Part shown: piece by piece, positions 1 to 13,652 of the stretch | Numbering within the stretch: position 1 is the first letter of the stretch | How the letters are laid out: each line of letters starts with the position of its first letter | Assembly: GCA_033980235.1 (NCBI GenBank) | Contig: CM067062.1 | Location: 18,134,301-18,198,300 of the forward strand | Reading direction: 5' to 3' | Source: Diadema setosum | Taxonomy: Eukaryota > Echinodermata > Echinoidea > Diadematoida > Diadematidae | DNA: 64,000 bases | Made by a program: the position numbers and the translations under genes | The notes under the pieces: model-generated | What the model was told of the DNA's origin: nothing | Seen by the model: only the letters and a program-made list of their open reading frames with translations | Database searches by the model: none

Positions 1-3000
1 GGAGACTGGTGGGGGCTGATTAACGGAGATGGGATGAGGACCGCTGTGAGATTGAAAACAAGAAGAGTTGATGGCAATAAAGGGAGAGAGCTTGTGATGG
101 AGAGAGAGAGAAAGAGGGAGGAAGGGAGGGAGAGATGGCGGGAGGCAATAAATGAGTCACATGGGAAACGGTTGTCAAGCAATTAGTTCTGACAACGCTA
201 CAGTCACACAGCAGTGGTCGCTCCATTGTCCTCTCGACACACTGCCCGCCAATCTCCTTGCGTCTTCGTTAGCGGCGGCGAGCGAACACGAGATGACACC
301 AGCGTGAAGGTAGGGATGTGAAGAGTGGGAATGGAAAAGAGAGTAAGAGAGAGAGGAAGAGAAAGGGAGGGGAACAGGTAGGAGACTTAAAAAAAAGAGG
401 AAAACAGACAGATCGTTGAAGAAAGGATGAATCGATCTGAAGGGCTTTTCATAGATCTAAGATCTTGGCTGCACAAACCTTGACAGCCAGAGTGTAGTGT
501 GTGAACGGCTCAATATAAGCCATTGTGTTGAGGCGGATGGGGATATCACGCCTTCACTTAGTCGCACCTTTTGCTGTCAAGTTTCAACAGGTGTGTTCAC
601 ATAGGACCACGAAAAACAAACATGTCTAACTAGCTTGGGCGTGATATTGAAGATACATATAACCTGAAGGACGGTAAACGGTATGGAGTTTCTCCACTTC
701 CTGACATATAAGTCATATAAAATCTCACTTCTATGATGTATAACTGCTATTGGTAAAGAGTGTTTTTTTTTCTTGCTCCTTTGTAATTCTAATGTCTTAT
801 TTTCACTGAAAGTCTCTTACATCGATGAATATTAACATGCGCTAACCATTTTCATTTCTGAAGATTTACACTTGACTTATACATGAGTTGGATTCTTGTT
901 GGCGGTTAGTTTGACTAGAATGATCAGTAATTTCAAAAGGCGAACACCTTGTTATGTTTCTAGTTACATAAACTGCATGGAAATAGTTGCTTTCATTCAT
1001 TCATTCTTTTTTTTTTTTTTTTTGGACTTCCAGCATTTTAGTTTTATATGACAAGAACTGTAGGTCACATAAAAAGAAAATGATTATTTTGCAATGCATG
1101 GCAACCCATGTTCAGAATACTTGAGTTACAGCCTCCTATTCTTTCTTCTTCTTCTTTTCTTTTGGCTGTTTAAGAAACAAGGCCAAAGCCAAATTTTATA
1201 TCAAAATATTTTCAATAAAATTTTGTAAAAAGTCTCCAAATTTTATTGAAATTGAGTAAAGGGTGTAGGAGTGGCAAATGAAAATACAGTAGGGGCACAA
1301 TGTGCCCCCTCGGGCTTAATAGGGTTAAGTATGGATGATCTTATAAATAAAAGCATGTAATTCTATATTGACAATAAGAATAGTCAGCACAATATACTCA
1401 CTAGTATCTAGCACATTTCTATAATCACATATGTGATCACACAACAAAAGGAAAAAATATACATCCATTGATTTGATATAGAGATTCAACATGCTTCAAA
1501 TATTGCATAATTGATAACTGATCATTCACAAATGTTTATTTCCTTGTGTAACATGCTTCTATAAGTAAATATTATGCACTTGTCAACAAAATTAGGATCA
1601 ATGGAACAGGTAAAATATATTCTGTTTCAGTTTCAGTTTATCATATTTTCATATCTTAGGAAAATAAATAATACACTGTAATAACACAAAATAAATAACA
1701 AACAAATACATTTCTATTTTAATCATAAAAAAGAAATGTCAATATTAGTAAAACTTGTAATTTAACGGTCACATGCTGATATTGTATACAGAGAAGAGAT
1801 AGAAACCAATGAAAGGTCACAGCTTGTAGGAAGTGCAACTTTAGAAGCAAATATAAGTTTTTAGCATTAAATTGGAGATTGAAAATAATGTGGAAATGAC
1901 TGAAATGAACATTCACATTACAAAAAGAAAAAAACTGAGTAACTTCTGTATTGTAACACATCCATACTGTAGAGTAAATCACTATCTATGTGGTCTTGAA
2001 CAATAAATATCTTGTGAAAAATATTTCCATCCCCGCTGAATTATGCACAAAAAAAAAGTGGGCAAACAGACATGTCTCTGACAAAACATTGTGTTTTGTA
2101 TGTTGTGTCATCAAATGAAATAGATCTACGTATATTTCAAAAAAATTATTGAAAACAAACATACAAACAAGCAAGCAAACAAGCAAGCAAACAAACAATA
2201 TTCTATCTTGAAGTATGCTACTAGCAGAGCAAAAAAACAAAACAAAAACAAAATAGCCTGAAAACAAGCCTGTATCAATATATTATCAAAATTGTGTCTG
2301 CAAGCAGAAATTCTGGACCAATTAAGTCTAATTATTCAATCCAGGATAAAGCCCTGCCCTCATTAAAAAAGCACTTAAGGAGAGAAGGCAGGGATTGCTC
2401 TTCTTAAAAGGTGAGCTTTTTCAGGGGAAAAAAAATTGTATATTTCCCACACGTCTCAAACTCATGATAACTTAACAGGATTGACTGCACTTGATACTAT
2501 GATCTTCGGTGCTGTTTTGTGCAGTCATTGCGGAGTGAAATACGTGCCAAGGTTACAAAAATAACGTTGATTAATCTTTCAAAAAGAAAAAAGGATTAAA
2601 AAATAACGTTGATTAATGTGATTAACAATGGTGGCTATGAGGTTACAACGTTCTGGGCATGAGGAGGGAAAATTTGTTAAAGCACCGTATGAGTAATGAG
2701 ACATACATATACTCATCAGGATAAATGAATTTGACATCATCTATCGGAAAATAAATACATCTGAATGCATATGAGATTCAGCCCATTCTTATAGGCAGGC
2801 ATAAGAAGTGATAGCTGAGTGAATACTATGTTTTGCACTCATTGTGATGTTATTTCAAACAATTTATTTATTTTCACTCAGTAATGTGTGTTGCCAATGT
2901 TTGTGTCTTTTGTTGTTGTTGTTTTGATTAAGTATTCTAATGTTAGTTAAATCACAAAAGCTATGCATTTTATTGTCTGATTCATCAGAGTTAGTTATCA

Positions 3001-4076
3001 GGTGGTTATATTTTCACCTCTCCTCAATATCTATACTGTTTGTGTCTGTGCTCACAATTTCTGTCGCAGAAAATTCCTTCTACATTTTTCTTTTCTTATT
3101 TCCGGAATTTATTTGAAAAATTCTTGTAATTTGTCCTCAAGCGCAATTGAGTCGATCCACCCATTCCTTACCTTCCGAGCTACGGATGAACGTCACCGAA
3201 TTGAGGATATAGCAAAGAGGCAGCATCACACCAGAAACGTGCACATTCACTTTCATTTGAAACGTGCGACTGCACACACCTTTAATATATTTTGTTAGAT
3301 GGAGGCGGGGGAGATAGATATGGAAAGAACGGGAGAGAGGGAGAACAGGGAGAGGGAGAAAGGGAGAAGCGTTCTCCAGCGGTGGTGATGCTATTAGTGG
3401 TTGCCGTGACAACAGCCCACAGAAAGTCTGCATCCATTCTACATTCAGCACAGGATGAGTGGGTGTAATTGTGGATTTGCCTTGGCTGCCTATCTGCATT
3501 GGAGCAAAGGTTGGCTTCCAGCAAAACCTTCAAGATTCAGGAGGAAATATAATAGGTCTATCTCCCCCTCTCTCTCTATCTATCTATCTATCTATCTATC
3601 TCTCTTTCACATACTTTTTCTTTCTCTTTCTCCATCTAACTATATCTTGATACTTCTCCCTTTGCAATTATACGATTCACTTGTTCTCTGCTTCCCCACA
3701 ACATATACACACAAGCACACACATACAAAAGACACAGACAAATATAAATATATATATATGTACATATATATATACACATATACTCTTCTCTTTATCTACC
3801 TCTATTTCTCCTTTTATATTTACCTGTTTCCTCCCTTATCATCTTCCTTCATCTCTGTCCTTTTATACACCAATTTCTCTCTCATCCCTTCTCTCCTCTT
3901 TCTCTCTCCTCTCAAGATTTACAGCTCATTTTGCCCATTGAGCAACGATCCTTCTCTGTCTTATATTTCATCCATAAATTAACGGGTCTGTGACTATCAC
4001 TCTGTTAATCTCCCTCTTTCACTCAACCTTGTATGCCCGCCTTTTAAGTGTGTTTCGTTGTCCTTGCCACAACATG
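1..4076. other. no gene recognised
   Basis: The first 400 bp are purine-rich (GAGAGA) and include one GC-richer patch at 230-310 (GTCTTCGTTAGCGGCGGCGA). That patch could be a 5' exon edge (GTGAAG|GTAGGG), but nothing confirms it. The remainder is AT-rich with poly(T), ACAAGCAAGC and pyrimidine-rich tracts. The ORFs here are low-complexity. Confidence 0.6.
3572..3602. repeat. (TCTA)n microsatellite
   Basis: CTCTCTCTATCTATCTATCT tetranucleotide repeats begin a pyrimidine-rich stretch extending to about 3960. TATATA and CACA repeats lie near 3700-3780. Confidence 0.9.
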
Positions 4077-4325
4077 TGAAGGGTTTGTTTGCAAAAACCG
4101 ATAAGTCCATTTTTGAAGATTTTGAAGTAAGATCTCTGTCGTAAAGTACAAAATAATACCTTTTAAATGATATATTGGTTGCTACATATAAAGCTATATT
4201 TTTGAAGATATGGTCAAAAGAAGCAAAATTTTTCTTATTATTCTCTTTATTTTTCTTGACCTTTAATCGCAAATATCTCCATTTGGCAAATATGGACTTA
4301 TCGGTTTTTGCAAACAAACTCTTCA
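4077..4325. mobile_element. 249-bp MITE with ~32-bp TIRs
   Basis: TTTGTTTGCAAAAACCGATA at 4083 and its complement ending near 4319 sit in near-perfect 32-bp inverted repeats (4077-4110, 4292-4325). The interior is AT-rich, without an ORF of its own. Confidence 0.8.
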
Positions 4326-6204
4326 TGTTGAATTTGTGAATATCTATGTTCTTCCTGATGACACTGCAGCTCACCATTTTGTAATCCCAAGTACATCAAC
4401 AAGTAAATTCTCCATTGAGAATTCAAGATTGATGTGATTTTATTTTTTTTACATGTTTCTATGCCATAATCATGACTTAGGCAGAATTGCCAAGGAACAG
4501 AAGGGCATTAAATTTCGTGACTTTGGAGGTATTATACCACAAATCCAGTTGTGTAACTGCTATTGTACAGAAGTTTTGATTTACGTCTGTCTGCACAGTC
4601 ATTGATCAGCGCTAGTTTGATAAGAAAAAAATATGATGGTCAAACTGGTCACATGCTTTGAAAAAAATGAAATTACACAAAATCATGTATATTTAACTAT
4701 TTTCATGGGTACCTGAAAATAACAGTATACAACATATAACTTCACATGAATGTGAGTTAAATGTTAATCTATGCTTTGCAAGAAATGAAAAATAGACTGT
4801 ACTTGCGAATAAAGAAGCCGACAACTTGCATAATTTGTCTATGACACAGATGAACGACCAATATAGATGGACATTTTCCACCAAAATTTTGTTCTACGAC
4901 TGGATGATTGTTGACCAGGTGGCATATTTTAGGTGGAGGCACAGTTCTAGCAGCTGTCCTCCTTTTAAAAAATATATCTGTTGCTTTATTTAGTTATTTA
5001 TTGGTTGTTGTTTTTTTCATGAAGAGAAGTAATTTGGGCAGCTTTTTGATGTAAGATGGACAGCACATCATTGAATGGCCATGCCCACATGTGATTCACA
5101 TGAATGTAATTGACATAGATATTGTAGGACTGGCTATGCTTAACCTATTTATATTTCGGGGAATTTCGGAGGAGAAATTACAATCACATCATCACTCAAA
5201 AGGAGAGTGTCAGGGCTAAACGGAGTATCCAGTGAACAAAGGTGTTCTATAAACATGGAATATTTTGGCAATGTCGACACTTTTGTTATTTTAATGCTAC
5301 AAGATAATAGTCTTGAAGTAAAAATTCAATCATTTATTTACAATGCTGTAAACATGAAAACTAAGATATCTCTTGAGAGTCAGTCACTGCTATTAAGTAT
5401 ACATGAAATTCATCTCATCTGACTGGGAGATGGTATTATTATGTAAAAGGAGGAGTCGAGAGATTGCCTTAAAGAGGCAAGGGTGTTTTCCTTATCAGTT
5501 AGGTAAATGTGTTTATTACATTAAGGAATAACAGTTCTGTACTCCATAAATCCACATCTCTTCCTCAAAGTCAACATACATTTAGATACATATAAATACA
5601 CACACATACAGTGTACTCACACACACACACACATAGCACATGCACACACATAACACACACACAGATTTAATCTATGCATATTGTGTGTGCAGGTGGTTGT
5701 TTTACCACAGGTTTAACCACAAGGATGGTCTCTTTATGATGACATCAGTGAATTGACTCCACCCTCTTTCTTCAATTCCTTAACACATTTACTGCCCAGG
5801 AGAACAGTTCAAGGTTAATTTGATACAATGAGCATATCCATACTGTTGTTGTTCTTCTTCTTTTTAAGATAATGCTGATCAAACACTTTCACAATTTTGT
5901 TTTTGTTGTTGCATAAACAATAAATTGCATTTTTCATACAAAAAATAATAAAGTTATATAAAATGAATGAATTGATACTTAATGAATGAAAAGTTTCCAA
6001 ACCTGTAGAAACTGACAGAAATTTGACTATCATAGGCTCTGGCATGCATGCCTGCTGAAAGCTCAATACATATCTAAAAGTGTCTTGTTTAAAAAGAAAC
6101 AACTCGCATTGTACTGTTTGTGAACCAATCAAAAGTATTCCATGGGCAAAAACATTAAACCCTGCAATAATTGGCCTTGCTTTGAATGCAACTGCACTAA
6201 TGAG

Positions 6205-6740
6205 ACATTAAATGCGTCGTCACGTACGCAATCTTGAACATGTTTAAATGTCGTATTTCATACATGCTATGTCTCATACCTTTTACACTTTGAATACAGC
6301 TACTCTGATGAAAGAATAAATTGATCATCACATACGCAATCTTGAACATGTCAGAATGTCGTATCTCATTCATGCCATGTCTCATACCTTTTACACTTTG
6401 AATACAGCTACACTGATGAGATAATAAATTGATTGTCATGTATGCAATCTTGAACATGTCAGAATGTCGTATCTCATTCATGCCATGTCTCATACCTTTT
6501 ACACTTTGAATACAGCTACTCTGATGAAAGAATAAATTGATCATCACATACGCAATCTTGAACATATCAGAGTGTTGTATTTCATTCATGCTATGTCTCA
6601 TACCTTTTACACTTTGAATACAGCTACACTGATGAAAGAATGAATTGAATGTCATGTATGCAATCTTGAACATGTCAGAATGTTGCATTTCATTTATGCT
6701 ATCTCTCATACCTTTTTCACTTTCTGCACTTTGTTCGCTG
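6205..6740 (-). repeat. 108-bp minisatellite, five copies, open in one minus frame
   Basis: GCAATCTTGAACATG recurs at 6227, 6335, 6443, 6551 and 6659, an exact 108-bp period. Because 108 is divisible by three and no unit contains a stop in one frame, the minus strand reads 185 codons of a 36-residue repeat (core SDMFKIAY, CSCIQSVKGMRH). I found no splice signals or codon bias, so I annotate a repeat rather than a gene. Confidence 0.9.
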
Positions 6741-6864
6741 ATTCGCACGCACACTCGAGCGCTTTCTTTGCTATAAGTGGCACAAATGTCTGAGAACTTT
6801 TATATCGTCCATGAATAGAAACCATCATGAAGTGTTAGTGCAGCCACTCACATCTAGTGTACAT

Positions 6865-6915
6865 AAACACACACACACACACACACGCGCGCGCACACAC
6901 ACATGCACACACACA
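6865..6915. repeat. (CA)n(CG)n microsatellite
   Basis: CA dinucleotides interrupted by a short alternating CG run, a potential Z-DNA former. Another CA tract is at 5605-5660. Confidence 0.9.
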
Positions 6916-7446
6916 GGAATATGCACTCATACAAATCATATCATAAATTGTAATTGGGATTACGTATTACGGTATTTTTTTTCTTTGTGAAGGAGTACAA
7001 AACGATATTGGATTATATCATAAATTCATAGAGAAGTGGACACTACCATGAATTAATCACAGCACCCTCAAAGGAGACCTTTTGTTACCACACATACATC
7101 AGTGAGATTAGTGAAATCATTTAATTTGGGCTTCATGCCAATCTTCAGATAGAGAAGTAATGGACCTCTATTTATGGATTGGGCCGCACTACATGCATGC
7201 TGTCCAATTTGCATGGGACAGCATTATTGCTCCGAGATTAGAAACATGGTAAAGTTGTCAATACTGTGAAAGAGTGCTGTATATCCATATTTTCCATTTC
7301 AATTTACTCCAAGGTAACAATGAATTCATTTATATATGATAAGTATCAAATAAAAAAAAAGGCTAGGTGAAAATTCTGTATGATAACAAACTGATTACTG
7401 GTACAACCAAATTTACTACAAGAGCAAGACCATACACTTATGCATA

Positions 7447-7634
7447 CAGTGCACTCCAGTTATAACGAACATGGTTATAACAAAATTTTGGTATCAACAA
7501 AATAAAAATTCAGGCCATAATACTATCTGTTCTATATGTTTTTCTATTGTTAATTTGTTCAGTTATAATGAAAATCTGATATAACAAAAGAAAAATGGTG
7601 GTCCCAAGGACTTTGTTATAGTGGGAGTCTACTG
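7447..7634. mobile_element. 188-bp pogo/Tc1-like MITE with TA duplication
   Basis: The ends CAGTGCACTCCAGTTATAAC and CAGTAGACTCCCACTATAAC (complement) are imperfect TIRs of about 28 bp. They are flanked by TA at 7445-7446 and 7635-7636. The CAGT-ACTCC-TTATAAC end is typical of pogo-type elements. Confidence 0.75.
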
Positions 7635-7714
7635 TATAATAATGAAATTCAAAGAGTCAAATATGATGTTACCCTCTCTCCATATGAGTATGTGGTTACA
7701 CTTTGCTATTCTGT

Positions 7715-8130
7715 GAAGGTTTGTTAATCCAAAAATAAGGTCTGTTTACGCGAAAGTGAAAGAAGGTATATTATTCCGAGGGTTCATTAATCCGAAAAAG
7801 AAAAAAAAAAAAAAAGGTTCGTTATTCCAAAGATGAAATAAGGTTTGTAACTTCAAAGGTTCATTAGCAGGCATCTTCTCTTCATTTTTGGATCAACGAA
7901 CCTCATTTCATTTTTGGATTAACGAACCTTTGGAACAACAAACCTTATTCAATTTTCAGGTTAAGAAACCTTCTGAATAATGATCCTTATTTCTTTTTCA
8001 GATCAAGGAACCTTCAAATGAATCTTATTACATATTCAGATTAATGGAAGACTAGGTGAATGGATTTTGTGTGCTTCATAATAACAAACCTAATTTCATT
8101 TTTTTTTTTGGATTGAAGAATCTTTGGAGA
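7715..8130. repeat. palindromic array of GGTTCGTTAATCCGAAA-type units
   Basis: Short units of ~35 bp (GGTTCRTTAWTCCRAAA) run in plus orientation to about 7870. In minus orientation (TTTTTGGATTAACGAACC) they run from 7880 on. A poly(A) stretch lies in the left half. It is probably another non-autonomous element built of small repeats. Confidence 0.7.
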
Positions 8131-8197
8131 AGTGAACATCATCTATGTGTGTTTATCATTTTCACTACGCACAATTAGTGCATAATGTGCAATACCC

Positions 8198-10782
8198 ACA
8201 GTCAACTTCGGATACCTCGACGTCGGATAAGCCGAATATCACTTACCTCGGGGGCAAAATGAAAGTCCCGATTGTTCCTATGGAGTTTCCATGTATTAAA
8301 ATTCGCGTAGCTCGAAGAAATAACTCGAAGTTCGGTTACCTCGAAGTGAAATCTACTGTCCCGATCTTAATTAACTTATTGTTTTTCCCAGCATGTAGCT
8401 CGAATCGAATTGCAACATCACTCAGCATCTCCGATTAAGCGCGCGTGGACAGCGAAGAAGACGTCACAAATCTTTTCACACTCGACTGTAAATATTCCCG
8501 ACCAGAACAATCGCGCGACCAAAGAAATACCCGGTACACAGCTGACAAGAAAAATCCCCAACACCTACACATTTGTACCTACATACGTACACGGTATGCA
8601 CATAGCACCCTTGCCAATGGAGTGCTTACGATAGCACTACACTCTGCCCATCATCTTCTTTTCTTTAACCACTGTGTTTTAATTCTTGATCATGATAGTC
8701 ATACCGCGCGCGTAGATTTCTAAACCGTCGTGGCGCACCTGCGTAGATGTTGGGTGTTGACAGTTATATCTTTGGCATTAATCACGGTCCACTGTCCAAA
8801 CATCGATCTCCTGCGTAGTGCCCTTTTTTAACTTTTTTTTTTTGCCTTTCACGAAGTATGTTTCATTTATTCTTCCCCGAGAACGCAATCACTGATTTTT
8901 TTTTTTCCAGCAATGCGATTATGAAAATATTGTGGAATATGATGTGGAAGTATAGGCCGAGCATAATAAAGAATAGAATAATAGACAGGGCTCCACACTA
9001 ACTTTTATCAGGCCACCAGTATCACTGATTTTTATTTTTTGGTGGTCGAATTTACTCGAAATTAAAATTAGAAAATCCAATCATCTTATTTTGTGTTTTA
9101 AGATTGAGCAAACAGGCGCATAGATTATTATAAAAGTTGATGCCTAAAAATTTAGGAGGTCAAAACTTACGTTTGAAATGAAAAAGTGGGAGCATTTGCC
9201 GACATCTGTTAGCATCCGACATTTGTTTCAGCATTGTAAAGAGCCGAAAGTTACCGTTATTCATTTCTTATTGTAAAAGCAATCATCCAACATTTATTAG
9301 TCTGTTAGCACCTTACGGAGCCGAATATTACCGTTAATCATTTTTAAATGTAAAAGCAAACAACCGACATTCATTTTAGCATCTTACGGAGCTGAATGCT
9401 ATCCTTATCCATTTCCAAACGTGAAAGCAAACATCCGCTATTTGTTTCAGCATCTAACTGAGCGGATTAATACCGTTAATCATTTCCAAATGTTAAAGCA
9501 ACAATCTGTCATTTATTTTTGCATCGTACGAAGCAGAATATTACCGTTATTCATTTCAAACATACGACATTTATTTTATCATCGTACGGAGCCGAATTTT
9601 ACTGCTGTCCACTTCCGAAAGTTGAATGAATCATTCTGACAATATTATTTTATCATTGTACGGAGCCGAATGTTACTGTTTTTCATTTTTGAACGTCGAA
9701 GATGACATCAGACGTTTATTTCACCATCAAACGTAGCTGAATATTACCGTTATTCATTTTGAAATGTAATAGCAAATATCCAATACTTTTTTTTAGTATC
9801 ATATGGGGCAGAATATTACTGCTGTTCACTTTCAAACATGCCAAACGTAAAAGCAATATGTATTTTAGCATCTTCCGGAGCTGAATGTTATTGCCATTTA
9901 CTTTCGATCGTAAAAGCAAACATCCAGCATTTATTTTATCATCGTAAGGAGTTGAATGTTATTGTTACTCATTTCCGAACGTCAAAGCAAACATCAAACA
10001 TTAATTTTACCATTGAACGCAGCTGAATGTTACTGTTATTCATTTCGAAATTTAAAAGCAAACATCAGACAGCTATTTTAGCATCGTATGGAGCAGAATG
10101 TTACTGGATCTTCCGAACATAAAAGCGATCATCTGACATTTATTTCAGCATCTTCCGGAGCCGAATGTTATTGTTATTTCCTTTCGAAAGTATAAGGAAA
10201 CATCCGACACTTATCTAACCATCGTAAGGAGTTGAATATTGATTTTCATTTCCGAACGTCAAAGCAAATATTCGACATTTATTTCAGCGTCTTCCGGAGC
10301 CGAATGTTGTCCTTAATCATTTCCGAACGCAAAATCAAATATCTGACATTAGTTTTAGCACCATACGGAGCTGAGTCGTATCGTTTTTCATTTCCATAAG
10401 TATGAGCAAACATCCGACATTTATTTTAGTATCTTACGGAGCCGATTGTTACCGCTGTTCATTTTCAAAAGTAAAGGCAAACATCCGACTTTTTTTGGTG
10501 GCGCGATAGGGCCACCAAAATCTTCATTTCTGACATTTTGATTTCAATTCCGATTTTCATTCAATTCATTCACATAAAAGTCGATTCAATTCCAATTGAC
10601 AAGCATGCAAACAATCGGTAGGCACTATAACAGATACCATGTTGAACATCGACAAACGTCGGATAAGTCGAAGAAAATTCGACGTACGTACGCGTACCTC
10701 GAATTTCGCGTACCTCGAATTTCACGTACCTCGAACCATTTTCTTCAGTCCCGACGAATTCGAGGTATCCGAAGTTGACTGT
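8198..10782. mobile_element. 2.6-kb TIR element filled with a satellite-like array
   Basis: ACAGTCAACTTCGGATACCT (8198) is mirrored by AGGTATCCGAAGTTGACTGT (ending 10782). The inner flanks on both sides share CTCGAA/TTCGAG-rich, CpG-rich sequence. No transposase ORF is present. The interior from 9190 to 10500 is a tandem array. Confidence 0.75.
9190..10500 (+). repeat. tandem array, ~72-78-bp units, about 18 copies
   Basis: The units share the blocks CATCCGACATTTATTTTAGC, TACGGAGCCGAATGTTACCG and CATTTCCGAACGTAAAAGCA. GGAGCCGAA-type blocks occur at about 9241, 9318, 9396, 9459, 9530, 9587, 9661, 9732, 9806 and onward to 10439. Copies are moderately diverged. Confidence 0.88.
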
Positions 10783-12152
10783 ATATCTTTGAATCAAACT
10801 TTGAATCAAATACTCTAGTCGTTTGTGTGTCTGATCCTTTAGACTGTAAATTGGGGTAATCAAAGCACACTGTAGATATTCTTTTTTCTTTAAGTGCTGG
10901 GTTTAACTGAGCCATACAGTCATCACAGAGTTAAATAAATATAAAATCCATTGGTTACATGTTTCATAGAAAAACAAAGTCTCAATGAGTTGCATAACTT
11001 GATGTGAGTAGACAAGCCACATGAAAGTATAGCAGATAAGATTTGTCACGTTTCTTGGCATAGCATCACCACAATTAACTCAGAATGCTTGAAAAATATT
11101 GTGACTACCTCATTTAGATTTGATGTAACAGAACATGAAACAGACTAAAAAAAACAAAACAAACAAACTAGGCTCAGCACATATTTTCAGCTTGCATAAC
11201 TCCATATCATTGAAGTAATCTACTTTCCAGCAACAACTGCAAGCACTATAATGTCGATGATGTCCTTGAGATGTTTCATCATCTTGCTATTGTCTGTTGT
11301 GATTCAATTTGCTTAATGACAAAGACAAGACTCCTTGAGAAAAAAATACACTACACCCACACAATTTGATTTAAAGAGAACAAAACCTTGCTTTTTTCTT
11401 CATTCTTCATCTTACGTAAAGTTCATATCAGACAACCAACTTTAATAGCTGCCTTACGGCTATCTTTCTCAACTTTATAGCTGTCTTACACAAGTATTTC
11501 TGAGATCATGCTCATAATCTTTACTCTTCACCTTAACTCTTCTCTCCTTTTATTGAAGGGGAAAACAGCTTTGAAATAATAATACAGATTTTTGCCAATT
11601 TTACACCAGAAATTCAACTTATCTGTGATGTGATTAATATAATGTGTAGTTTGGATGAGTGATTAAGATCTTAAGGAAAATATCTTTTCTAGATACTATG
11701 ATAATATGTAATAATGATATCCTATAATGATGATATCTATCTATTGTTTTGTTTTTGTTTTTAGAATGGCTCTCAAAACCATGCCAGATTATATACCACT
11801 AGTGAAATTCTGCAGTCTTCAGTGTGTGGAAATGAAACATCATCATCAGATGCTACTTCATTCTGGATGAAAAGTCTTTTGTGTCTTTCTGTCTTCTGAG
11901 TCTTCTCATTTTTGTGTTTGATTACATTGAAGTTAAATTAAACCATTTGAATATACCATATCTAATCACAAATCTTGGAATCAGCCTTCCAAGAAAATAA
12001 ACCCTCTATGTCAATACTCCCACATAATGAAACAGTTGTTTGCACTCTGTGCTCTTCTTACAAGCTGCATAAGTGTTTTTTCATGCATTGTTTCTATGTT
12101 CTATGTATTATTCTTGCATTTGACTGTATACATACACACATTTATATATATA
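10783..12152. other. no gene or clear repeat seen
   Basis: Plain AT-rich sequence with short T- and A-runs. There is no ORF of convincing composition. Confidence 0.6.
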
Positions 12153-12363
12153 TGGGCAGTGAAGCGAGAAAAGGGCCCTTCGGGCATAAGATATCAAAAA
12201 TGCGTTTTTACAACCATATTGTAGAATGAACTCTGACGTATTTAGATATGCAAACCGTTTTCTGAAATTCCACTCCTCCATTATTGCATTTAAAAACGCA
12301 TGTTTATTTTGTCGAAATACTTCAGTGTTTTTTGGTGCACTATCTGCATTCGCGTGCAGCTAA

Positions 12364-13434
12364 GGGTGGGATTTCACGGAGCACGCGAACGATTTGCGAA
12401 GGACGCGAATGGCAAAATCCAGCATTCGTATTTTAGTCTGCAAAAGATCGCCAAACGAACGTGAGGGTTCGGAAGCGTCGTCAACTGTTCGCAAATGTCG
12501 TTTTTACTTCGGCGAGAATTTCAAAAAAGTTTGAAATTTTTTGCGAACCTTTTTCGCACACTTGGTCGTGATTTGCTCGTGAATTGTTCTCGAAAGTGTC
12601 TTTAAAGCCTCGTCATATGCGCAAGACCTTCGCAAGACATGCGCGATGTTCGCAAAATGTTCGTGAAACCCCAAACAGACTCCGAAACTTTGGAGAATGT
12701 CTCGCGTATGTTACGCGAAATCTGCGAAGTTTTTCCGATCATTTTACGACGTAATCGCAAACTGTTTGCGTACCTTTTGAGAAATTCTCACAAACGTTTA
12801 GCGCACGTTTGGGGGATGTGTGACCTATACGTTTTCTACAAATAAAATCTTAGCATACATCTAAACATCAAACAATTATTAACAACTACAGTAACAAAAG
12901 AAATTAAAGACTAGCAAAGAGAAAGAAATGTTTGATATAAAAAAAAATCGCAGAATACGCTTAATATTAATCTAAAGTATGCAAAATTTCATTTGAACTA
13001 TAGAGATTATGTGTTGGAGGAACTGCAAAAAAAAAATCAAATGCTTTACTAGTGGAGATAGGTCCTAGGAAAAAAAAATGTAGGCAAGCACACATTAGAA
13101 AAATGAGAGAAAAAGAAAGGAGAATAGAGGAAATAAAAAAAAAATCAACTCAAGACAGCTTCCACCTCTCCTTGGGTACATTTTCTCCCATGATAATTGA
13201 ACATTTTTCGTTGTTCGCATTTCCGTCGCGTGTTCTTCGTGTACGTAACATGCTGTACTTTAGCAATGATACACACGACATTCGCACATACGTCGTGGAA
13301 ACTTCGCACAAATTGCGCAAGAATAGTTTTCGGCTTCATTGTCAGAACACATTCGGAGAAAAACTTTTCCGAATGTTGGATTTTGTCATTCGCGTCCTTC
13401 GCAAATCGTTCGCGTGCTCCGTGAAATCCCACCC
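12364..13434. mobile_element. PIF/Harbinger-like non-autonomous element with TAA target duplication
   Basis: The ends are GGGTGGGATTTCACGGAGCA and its complement TGCTCCGTGAAATCCCACCC. They are flanked by TAA at 12361-12363 and 13435-13437. A 3-bp TWA duplication with GGG...CCC ends is the known Harbinger signature. The inverted homology extends at least 65 bp (through GCGAACGATTTGCGAAGGAC). The 1,071-bp interior is rich in TTCGC/GCGAA and has no transposase ORF. Confidence 0.75.
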
Positions 13435-13522
13435 TAAGTAGTGGATCCTTGTTTGCGCGCAGCTAAGTAGTGGATCCTTGTTTGCGCGCAGCTAAGTAGT
13501 GGATCCTTGTTTGTGCGTACTA
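13435..13522. repeat. 29-bp tandem repeat, three copies
   Basis: GTGGATCCTTGTTTGCGCGC followed by AGCTAAGTA repeats at 13441, 13470 and 13499. A diverged unit precedes the nested element at about 12335, so the array was split by the insertion. Confidence 0.9.
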
Positions 13523-13599
13523 CTTTGCCAACTTCCATGCGGTTTTATGGCATTTGTGCGCGGCGGGGCTAAGGGCCCTTTTCTCGCGTCACGGCTCAT

Positions 13600-13608
13600 A
13601 TATATATG

Positions 13609-13651
<43 letters not shown>
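13600..13651. repeat. (TA)n microsatellite
   Basis: Alternating TA directly follows the right edge of the 12153-13598 element. A shorter TATATATATA lies at the left edge. Confidence 0.9.

Positions 13652-13652
<1 letters not shown>

Larger units (their letters stand above)
12153..13598. mobile_element. palindromic TIR element carrying a nested insertion
   Basis: TIRs of about 28 bp share GCGAGAAAAGGGCCCTT at the left (12153-12180) and its complement at 13571-13598. Both edges abut TATATA. Only about 200 bp inside the left edge and 135 bp inside the right belong to this element. The remainder is a second element, inserted into a 29-bp repeat. Confidence 0.75.

Noticed and set aside
230..310. 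5' exon or promoter in a GC-richer patch
   Set aside because: Only a weak donor-like GTGAAG|GTAGGG is visible and no coding frame extends from it.
3455..3982. 175-codon plus-strand ORF
   Set aside because: It is made of TCTA, CT, TA and CA microsatellites; the protein is Ser/Leu/Tyr low complexity without splice or start context.
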